Below are positions 5,851-10,683 of a stretch of 10,683 nt of DNA, piece after piece. Each line of letters begins with the position of its first letter. Within the stretch, counting starts at the first letter, position 1. The stretch comes from UBA1858 sp045105615 (GTDB lineage: Bacteria > Pseudomonadota > Gammaproteobacteria > UBA4575). Both the position numbers and the translations under genes were made by a program. The stretch is taken from contig JBGCDS010000013.1 of the NCBI GenBank assembly GCA_045105615.1, positions 1-10,683 on the forward strand. The letters run 5' to 3'. The notes below the pieces were generated by a model, which worked only from the letters and a program-made list of their open reading frames with translations, was not told the DNA's origin and did no database searches.

Positions 5851-7167
5851 ATGAAAAATGTAGAGGGAATCAACGAAGCAAATATTGTTGATGTAACGCT
5901 AGAGGGTAAGGGAGTTGCAGACCAGGAAGGTAAAGTTGTGTTTGTTCCTTTTACAATTACCGGCGAGCGTGTCACTTTTGAACGTGCGCGAAGAAAGAAA
6001 AAATTTGATGAAGCCAAGCTGATTGAAGTGCTTGAACCATCTCCAGATAGAGTCACCGCTAAATGTGAATACTTTACTAACTGTGGAGGTTGTTCGATTC
6101 AGCATATCTCTGAGCAGGCGCAGATAGAATTCAAGCAGAAGTCGGTGCTCGATACATTAAGCCGCATTGGTAAAGTCACTCCTGAAAATGTGTTGCCTCC
6201 AGTAACAGATAAGGCATGGGGTTATCGACGTCGTGCTCGTTTAGCTGCAAAGTATGTAGAGAAGAAAGGGCGAACCCTGGTTGGCTTTAGAGAATATAGC
6301 GCACCTTACGTGGCTGACATGTGGAGCTGTGAAGTTTTGCATCCGAGTATTGCCTCTTTGATTAAGCCGTTGTCAGACATGATTTCACAGTTTTCAATTA
6401 AAGATAAGGTGCCGCAGATTGAATGCAGTGTGGCTGAGAATGCAACTGCATTAGTCGTTAGAGTGTTAGCTGAACCTTCAGAAGAAGATATCGATAAGCT
6501 AACAGCCTTTGCAGAGCAGCATTCTGTACGCATATATTTGCAACCTAAAGGCCCTTCAACCGTTGCGCCTTTAAATAATGAAATTTTTGAGCCGCCATTA
6601 ATGTATTCATTGCCGCCATTTGGAATCAAGGTGGAATTTTTGCCAATTGATTTTATCCAAGTGCACCACGAGATTAATCAAAAGATGGTGCAGCAGGCGA
6701 TTGATTGGTTGCAGCTTGATGATAGTCAAAACATTTTAGATTTGTTTTGTGGCTTGGGTAATTTTAGTTTGCCAGTGGCTAAGCATGTTGAAAGTGTGTT
6801 TGGTATTGAAGGTGATAAAGAGTTAGTCGACCGTGCGCGTCATAATGCTCATATTAATCAGCTTGATAATGCAGAGTTTAAAAAAGAGGATTTATTTAAG
6901 GTTGATGCTAAATGTGAGTGGTTAGCTAAGAAGTGGGATGCAGTGATTGTTGACCCACCACGTGCAGGTGCGCGTGAAGTGATAGAGCTAATTTCTAAGA
7001 TAGATCCTGCTAAGATCTTATATATCTCTTGCCATCCTGCCACATTAGCGAGAGATGCTGATGTGCTAGTGAATACTTTTGGTTATCGCATGGAAAAAAT
7101 GAATGTATTGAATATGTTTCCGCATACCGGGCACGTTGAAACGATGGCGTTGTTTGTTAAGGATTAA
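5851..7167 (+). CDS. rlmD: 23S rRNA (uracil-1939-C5)-methyltransferase RlmD
   Basis: This 438-residue protein matches the length of E. coli RlmD/RumA (433). It transfers a methyl group from S-adenosylmethionine to C5 of U1939 in 23S rRNA. A TRAM RNA-binding domain occupies about residues 8-60. The [4Fe-4S] ligands are Cys72, Cys78, Cys81 (CEYFTNCGGC) and Cys160. The C-terminal Rossmann domain has the SAM-binding DLFCGLGNFSLP (297-308), VDPPRAG (367-373) and the catalytic cysteine 394 in YISCHPATLARD. Glu430 in HVET is the likely general base. The four-cysteine cluster separates it from TrmA, which lacks it, and the overall pattern fits RlmD better than RlmC. The start is the first in-frame ATG giving a full TRAM domain; no clear Shine-Dalgarno is seen. 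In many gammaproteobacteria rlmD precedes relA, but that is not so here. Confidence 0.96.
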   Translation: MKNVEGINEANIVDVTLEGKGVADQEGKVVFVPFTITGERVTFERARRKKKFDEAKLIEVLEPSPDRVTAKCEYFTNCGGCSIQHISEQAQIEFKQKSVLDTLSRIGKVTPENVLPPVTDKAWGYRRRARLAAKYVEKKGRTLVGFREYSAPYVADMWSCEVLHPSIASLIKPLSDMISQFSIKDKVPQIECSVAENATALVVRVLAEPSEEDIDKLTAFAEQHSVRIYLQPKGPSTVAPLNNEIFEPPLMYSLPPFGIKVEFLPIDFIQVHHEINQKMVQQAIDWLQLDDSQNILDLFCGLGNFSLPVAKHVESVFGIEGDKELVDRARHNAHINQLDNAEFKKEDLFKVDAKCEWLAKKWDAVIVDPPRAGAREVIELISKIDPAKILYISCHPATLARDADVLVNTFGYRMEKMNVLNMFPHTGHVETMALFVKD

Positions 7168-7210
7168 ATTTCAGTGATCTCCGCTGTGAGTGGCAGATTG
7201 TTTTTATGTT

Positions 7211-7238
7211 TGTCATTCCCGTGAAGGCGGGAATCTAG
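7211..7238 (+). repeat. dRS3-like palindrome, copy 7 (plus orientation)
   Basis: The core at 7215-7234 is ATTCCC-GTGAAGGC-GGGAAT, fully matching the ATTCCC-N8-GGGAAT layout, with TGTC before it and CTAG after it. The loop is intermediate between the GCGCAGGC and GTGAAAAC types. It lies 43 bases after the rlmD stop and could stabilise or end that transcript. Confidence 0.88.
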
Positions 7239-7290
7239 CGGTGTTTAGGATTTAAGTGAAACTAAGTTGATGATCACTTTTATAGTTTAG

Positions 7291-7318
7291 CAGGATCCCC
7301 GTTTTCACGGGAATGACA
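7291..7318 (-). repeat. dRS3-like palindrome, copy 8 (minus orientation, GTTTTCAC loop)
   Basis: The core at 7295-7314 is ATCCCC-GTTTTCAC-GGGAAT, with CAGG before it and GACA after it. It is one base different from copy 5. With copy 7 it makes an inverted pair enclosing only 52 bases, between the convergent ends of rlmD and the 7350-7760 gene. Confidence 0.88.
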
Positions 7319-7349
7319 GAGATTCCAAATAACGCAGTTGAAATAACAA

Positions 7350-7760
7350 TTAATTATCTGATGTGTTCGATACCACCGATTCTTTTTTGCGAAAGTTTAT
7401 GCGGAAAATATTTCCATTAGGCTTGATGCGGTCGTCAACAATAATATTAGGTCTAGTATTGTAAGGGTCTTGCTTGCGTGTTGAGACTGAGTTGATGAGT
7501 CTTTCATCTTGGCAGTTCACTTTGCGAAAATCGCCTCGGTAATCAACTTCCTCTTCGTTGCATAAGCGTACGCCCGGCAAAAAGCTGGATTCATAGACAG
7601 TTTCTGTCTTAATAGAATACTCAGGCTGTGCGTTTGATATCTCTTCTGCTGACGGTGGGTTTTGATCAACGCTTGCGTCTTCAGCGTTGGCGCTGGCGAT
7701 TAGCATTGAGCAAGTGATTGCAGCAAATATAAATAGATGAGCAAATTCAGATGATTTCAT
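7350..7760 (-). CDS. Small secreted protein of unknown function
   Basis: I do not recognise this 136-residue protein. The start is ATG 7758-7760, because AGGAGG (7767-7772, minus strand) lies six bases upstream. An ATG five codons earlier would overlap that ribosome-binding site and is unlikely. Residues 1-26 form a Sec signal peptide with hydrophobic core LFIFAAITCSMLIA and a signal-peptidase-I site after ANA. The mature ~110-residue protein is polar, with an acidic N-terminal part and a basic C-terminal part. It has two cysteines, 67 in GVRLCNEEE and 83 in KVNCQDE, which could form a disulfide in the periplasm. Motifs such as YRGDFRKV and NIIVDDRIKPNG look well formed, so it is probably a real, conserved protein. 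It stands alone, convergent to rlmD and divergent from fmdB, with its own promoter at 7790-7798. Confidence 0.82.
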   Translation of the reverse strand: MKSSEFAHLFIFAAITCSMLIASANAEDASVDQNPPSAEEISNAQPEYSIKTETVYESSFLPGVRLCNEEEVDYRGDFRKVNCQDERLINSVSTRKQDPYNTRPNIIVDDRIKPNGNIFRINFRKKESVVSNTSDN

Positions 7761-7789
7761 AGTGTGCCTCCTCATCGTTGTATTATTGA

Positions 7790-7798
7790 ATTATACCA
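7790..7798 (-). promoter_or_regulatory. Extended -10 promoter of the secreted-protein gene
   Basis: On the minus strand the sequence reads TGGTATAAT, a perfect -10 hexamer with the extended TGn element. Transcription would start near 7783, giving a leader of about 22 bases that contains the AGGAGG ribosome-binding site. No good -35 box is seen, which is common for extended -10 promoters. Confidence 0.65.
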
Positions 7799-7847
7799 CG
7801 CTTCAAACTGTTAATAGATCAGCATTTAGTGAGGTTTTAATAATATT

Positions 7848-7991
7848 TTATAGCCAGTCTCGTGATTCATATAAGCAGATTAGCGCCGCTTGTCGGGGTT
7901 GGTGAATCTCAGAGTTAGAGACGACTCCTAAGGGCTTCATTGGATTGATAATTTTGTAGTCTGCATAATCCGCTTTGGGGCTAATTCTCAC
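7848..7991 (-). CDS. Possible 47-aa small ORF in the divergent spacer
   Basis: A minus-strand frame runs from GTG 7989-7991 to TAA 7848-7850 with an internal ATG at 7938-7940. The residues include ISPKADYADYKIINPMKP and QPRQAALICLYESRDWL, which look more protein-like than a random frame. No Shine-Dalgarno precedes either start, and the frame runs opposite the fmdB promoter. I recognise no family. It may be a real small protein, a gene remnant or chance. Confidence 0.25.
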   Translation of the reverse strand: MRISPKADYADYKIINPMKPLGVVSNSEIHQPRQAALICLYESRDWL

Positions 7992-8021
7992 TTGTTAAGT
8001 GGCTAAGCGGGCCCATATAAT
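7992..8021 (+). promoter_or_regulatory. Sigma-70 promoter for fmdB-DUF502
   Basis: TTGTTA (7992-7997) and a perfect TATAAT (8016-8021) are separated by 18 bases. The expected transcription start near 8028 would leave a leader of about 25 bases with the ribosome-binding site AAGGA at 8039-8043 before the ATG at 8053. Confidence 0.65.
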
Positions 8022-8052
8022 CGCACACAATTGTTATTAAGGAAGAAGTTGC

Positions 8053-8313
8053 ATGCCTATTTACGAATATGAGTGCCAAGAATGCGGTCATCGCCATGAG
8101 GCTTTGCAGAAGATTAGCGAAGATCCGTTAACGGATTGTCCTGCTTGTAATAAAAGCGCGCTGAAAAAATTAGTCTCTGCAGCGGGGTTTAGATTGAGTG
8201 GTAATGGTTGGTATGAAACGGATTTCAAATCAAAGAATAAGAAGAATTTAACTAAAAGCGATTCTGACAGCGGTTCTAGTAAGCCATCAAAACCTGCTAG
8301 TGCTGATTCTTAA
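8053..8313 (+). CDS. FmdB-family zinc-ribbon protein
   Basis: This 86-residue protein begins MPIYEYECQECGH, the hallmark of the FmdB/CxxC_CxxC_SSSS putative regulatory family. The zinc ribbon uses Cys8, Cys11, Cys29 and Cys32. The segment after the second CxxC continues through LKKLVSAAGFRLSGNGWYETDF, as in the family. The C-terminal 25 residues are Ser/Lys-rich and probably disordered. The name comes from a protein linked to a formamidase operon in Methylophilus; the molecular role of most members is unknown. It starts after a good AAGGA ribosome-binding site and a clear promoter. It is followed 31 bases later by the DUF502 gene and then aspS, an arrangement often seen in proteobacteria. Confidence 0.93.
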   Translation: MPIYEYECQECGHRHEALQKISEDPLTDCPACNKSALKKLVSAAGFRLSGNGWYETDFKSKNKKNLTKSDSDSGSSKPSKPASADS

Positions 8314-8344
8314 AGTCTATTCTCACAGATGAAGAGTTTATAGA

Positions 8345-8971
8345 ATGTTACGCCGTTACCTAGTTGCTGGTTTACTTGTTTGGGTGCCGCTAGGCATTAC
8401 CTTTTTCATTATTCGGTTTATGCTTGAACTCATGGATCGGCTGTTGCTGTTGCTGCCAGTGGAGTGGCGGCCTGAGACAGTGCTAGGCTTTACTATTCCG
8501 GGTTTTGGTTTGGTGTTGGCCATTATCATCTTGCTAATTACGGGCATGATAGGGGCGAACCTGTTGGGGCGCAGTGTTTTGCGTCTTTGGGAAAATATCT
8601 TATCGCGCATTCCTTTGGTACGAACCGTTTATTCTTCGACTAAGCAAATAGTGTCGAGTTTATTGTCCACGGGTAGTCAATCATTTCGCAAAGTTCTTCT
8701 TATTGAATATCCGCGCAAGGGCATTTGGACGGTCTGCTTTCAAACTGGTGCTGCTGCGACCGAAATACAGTCCAAGCTAGATAAAGAAGTCATTATGGTG
8801 TTCGTGCCCACTACGCCTAATCCGACCTCTGGGTTTATCATGGCGGTGCCCATTGAAGATACCCGAGAGTTGGATATGGATATCGAAACCGCGCTCAAAT
8901 TAGTTATGTCTTTAGGAATTGCGGCGAATACCGATAAGGCTGAAGTTGATTCGAGCAAGACGACTCCGTAA
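8345..8971 (+). CDS. DUF502 family inner-membrane protein
   Basis: This 208-residue protein has two predicted membrane helices near the N-terminus, about residues 5-27 (LVAGLLVWVPLGITFFIIRF) and 52-73 (GFGLVLAIIILLITGMIGANL region). Then come the conserved PLVRTVYSSTKQI (90-102) and, in the cytoplasmic domain, VPTTPNPTSGF (154-164). These are the usual marks of DUF502. The function is not known; homologues exist in many bacteria and in plants (LIKE COV). GAAGAG lies eight bases before the ATG. It probably shares the fmdB promoter. A weak terminator-like hairpin follows the stop, so aspS may also have its own promoter. Confidence 0.93.
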   Translation: MLRRYLVAGLLVWVPLGITFFIIRFMLELMDRLLLLLPVEWRPETVLGFTIPGFGLVLAIIILLITGMIGANLLGRSVLRLWENILSRIPLVRTVYSSTKQIVSSLLSTGSQSFRKVLLIEYPRKGIWTVCFQTGAAATEIQSKLDKEVIMVFVPTTPNPTSGFIMAVPIEDTRELDMDIETALKLVMSLGIAANTDKAEVDSSKTTP

Positions 8972-8989
8972 TATCCTCACCTTCCGTTG

Positions 8990-9013
8990 AAAGCCGATGT
9001 TTTCAGGCTTTTT
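8990..9013 (+). terminator. Weak intrinsic-terminator-like hairpin after the DUF502 gene
   Basis: AAAGCC (8990-8995) and GGCTTT (9006-9011) can pair across a 10-base loop, and the right arm runs into TTTTT (9009-9013). The stem is short and the T-run is partly inside it, so it would at best attenuate transcription into aspS. Confidence 0.35.
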
Positions 9014-9025
9014 CAGCGTACCGAA

Positions 9026-9040
9026 TTGTGAAAATCACAA
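9026..9040. promoter_or_regulatory. Inverted repeat in the aspS leader
   Basis: TTGTGA (9026-9031) and TCACAA (9035-9040) form a perfect 6-base inverted repeat around AAA, 33 bases before the aspS start. It could be a small hairpin in the leader or an operator. It shares its arms with the inverted repeat before rlmD. No firm -35/-10 pair is seen around it. Confidence 0.3.
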
Positions 9041-9072
9041 AATAAATTACATCTCAGCCAGGAAGCTAAAGC

Positions 9073-10683
9073 ATGCGCACGCAATATTGTGGGGAAGTCA
9101 CTAAAGATAATCTTGATCAGGAAGTCACTCTATGTGGTTGGGTGAACCGTCGTCGTGATCACGGAGGCGTCATTTTTATCGATTTACGCGACAGAACGGG
9201 GCTAGTTCAAGTCGTTTTCGACCCAGATCGAGCTGAGATATTTAATCTTGCTGAGCAGATTCGTAATGAATATGTGCTTCAAGTGACTGCGAAAGTGCGT
9301 TCGCGTCCAGAAGGCACGGTCAATGATGAGCTAACCACAGGTGAGATTGAAGTCCTGGCAACTGAGCTCACGGTACTGAATGAATCTGAAACACCACCAT
9401 TTCAAATTGACGACGATGATGTGAACGAAGAATCGCGTTTGCGTTACCGCTATGTGGATCTGCGTCGTCCAGTGATGCAAGAACGTATTCAAATGCGTGT
9501 GAAGGTTGTTCAAGCGCTACGTAATTATTTAGATAGCAATGGTTTCCTAGATATAGAAACACCGATGCTGACTAAAGCGACACCAGAGGGTGCTCGCGAT
9601 TATTTGGTGCCTAGTCGTACTCATCCAGGCTCATTTTTTGCGTTGCCACAATCACCGCAAATTTTTAAACAGCTACTAATGATGAGTGGTTTCGATCGCT
9701 ACTATCAAATTGTGCGTTGTTTTCGTGATGAAGATTTACGTGCCGATCGCCAACCTGAATTCACCCAACTGGATATCGAGACTTCCTTCTTAGGCGAAGA
9801 AGATATCATTGTAATGATGGAAGGCATGATGCGTGACATGTTTAAAGCTACCTTAAATGTTGATTTGCCCAATCCTTTTCCTCGCATGCCATATGCAGAA
9901 GCGATGCATCGATATGGATCGGATAAGCCTGACCTGCGTATTCCATTAGAATTGGTGGACATCACTGATCTCATGACTGAAGTTGAATTTAAAGTCTTTA
10001 GTGGCCCAGCGAATGATGAGAAGGGGCGAGTTGCAGTACTACGTTTACCAAATGGTAGCGAACTATCTCGTAAGGAAATTGATGATTACACTAAATACGT
10101 TGCTAACTATGGTGCTCGAGGGTTGGCGTATATTAAGTGTAACGATGTTGCTCAGGGTAGAGAGGGTTTGCAAAGTCCAATCCTTAAATTCTTGCCAGAT
10201 GACGTTGTCGCAAAAATTATTGAACGCACTCAACCAAGCAATGGTGATCTATTGTTCTTCGGCGCGGATAAAACTAGCGTGGTGAATGATGCACTAGGTG
10301 CGTTACGTGTGAAGCTTGGTATTGATCGTGGTTTGCTTGAAGGCGAATGGAAGCCTTTATGGGTAGTTGATTTTCCAATGTTCGAGTACGACGAAAAAGA
10401 AAGTCGTTGGAATGCATTGCATCATCCGTTCACAGCACCTAATTATGATTCGGCACAGCAGTTGATAGATAACCCAGGTGAAAGTCTGTCTAAGGCTTAT
10501 GACATGGTGTTGAACGGGACTGAGTTAGGTGGGGGTTCTGTACGTATACACAAGCAAGATATGCAAAAAGCCGTATTTGATGTGTTAAATATTTCTGATG
10601 AAGAAGCTGAAAGTAAATTTGGTTTCTTATTAAAAGCATTGAAGTTTGGTTGTCCGCCACATGCAGGCATTGCGTTTGGTATG
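9073..10683 (+). CDS. aspS: Aspartyl-tRNA synthetase (3' end outside window), probably non-discriminating
   Basis: The frame is open from ATG 9073 to the right edge, 537 codons, against about 590 for E. coli AspRS, so about 50 C-terminal residues are missing. The start follows AGGA at 9060-9063 and gives the family N-terminus MRTQYCGEV. The anticodon-binding OB fold spans about 1-105. The class II core shows motif 1 near FLDIETPMLTKATPEGARDY, QSPQ (193-196), motif 2 FRDEDLRADRQPEFTQ (217-232), the bacterial GAD-type insertion in the middle, and GTELGGGSVR (482-491). Motif 3 starts at GIAFGM and is cut. His30 (RRRDHGG) and Gly81 (RPEGT) replace the Leu and Lys of E. coli at these positions. 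In Pseudomonas-type enzymes these residues go with acylation of both tRNA-Asp and tRNA-Asn, so Asp-tRNA-Asn would need GatCAB. It follows the FmdB-DUF502 pair. Confidence 0.97.
   Translation, partial: MRTQYCGEVTKDNLDQEVTLCGWVNRRRDHGGVIFIDLRDRTGLVQVVFDPDRAEIFNLAEQIRNEYVLQVTAKVRSRPEGTVNDELTTGEIEVLATELTVLNESETPPFQIDDDDVNEESRLRYRYVDLRRPVMQERIQMRVKVVQALRNYLDSNGFLDIETPMLTKATPEGARDYLVPSRTHPGSFFALPQSPQIFKQLLMMSGFDRYYQIVRCFRDEDLRADRQPEFTQLDIETSFLGEEDIIVMMEGMMRDMFKATLNVDLPNPFPRMPYAEAMHRYGSDKPDLRIPLELVDITDLMTEVEFKVFSGPANDEKGRVAVLRLPNGSELSRKEIDDYTKYVANYGARGLAYIKCNDVAQGREGLQSPILKFLPDDVVAKIIERTQPSNGDLLFFGADKTSVVNDALGALRVKLGIDRGLLEGEWKPLWVVDFPMFEYDEKESRWNALHHPFTAPNYDSAQQLIDNPGESLSKAYDMVLNGTELGGGSVRIHKQDMQKAVFDVLNISDEEAESKFGFLLKALKFGCPPHAGIAFGM

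Noticed and set aside
656..7318. The palindromes as a CRISPR array
   Set aside because: Copies are separated by irregular distances from tens to thousands of bases, alternate in orientation, and there are no regular spacers or cas genes.
9983..10285. 100-codon plus-strand frame
   Set aside because: It lies wholly inside aspS in the +1 frame; the aspS frame is continuous through this region with conserved motifs.

Overview
The window looks like chromosomal DNA of a moderately AT-leaning proteobacterium, most likely gamma (beta possible). The reasons are an RlmD/RumA-type 23S rRNA methyltransferase, SucCD with a proteobacterial sequence, and an FmdB-DUF502-aspS cluster of the kind common in these classes. 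The intergenic regions carry many short G/C-rich palindromes with the same 6-8-6 layout as the dRS3 repeats of Neisseria. No rRNA, tRNA, CRISPR array or complete insertion sequence is visible.

Layout. (1) 1-2233: the end of an extracellular-polysaccharide locus. It holds the 3' end of a heparinase II/III-family gene cut by the left edge and a WbuB-like GT4 glycosyltransferase. They are separated by 371 bp containing an inverted pair of palindromes, and between those palindromes lies a decayed fragment of parE (topoisomerase IV subunit B). (2) 2234-4266 (minus): the sucC-sucD operon for succinyl-CoA synthetase, with an ATGA overlap and a GTG start for sucC. It converges on the glycosyltransferase with no gap. 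(3) 4267-5136: a repeat-rich island with four palindromes around a solitary 96-aa GIY-YIG endonuclease gene. (4) 5137-7167: a divergent pair, an NlpC/P60 lipoprotein (minus) and rlmD (plus). (5) 7168-7349: another palindrome pair with no gene inside. (6) 7350-7760 (minus): a small secreted protein of unknown function with a strong extended -10 promoter and an AGGAGG ribosome-binding site. (7) 7992-10683: promoter, FmdB zinc-ribbon protein, DUF502 membrane protein and aspS, cut by the right edge about 50 codons before its expected end.

The most interesting features are the eight dRS3-like palindromes and their relation to the GIY-YIG gene. The gene sits between two oppositely oriented copies, and the gene-less pair at 7211-7318 has matching ends and could be a short derivative of the same unit. 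This may be a nuclease-plus-repeat system related to what is known in Neisseria. The parE remnant inside the first pair, and an AspRS with the His30/Gly81 signature of non-discriminating enzymes, are separate points worth checking. The remaining genes are ordinary housekeeping functions.
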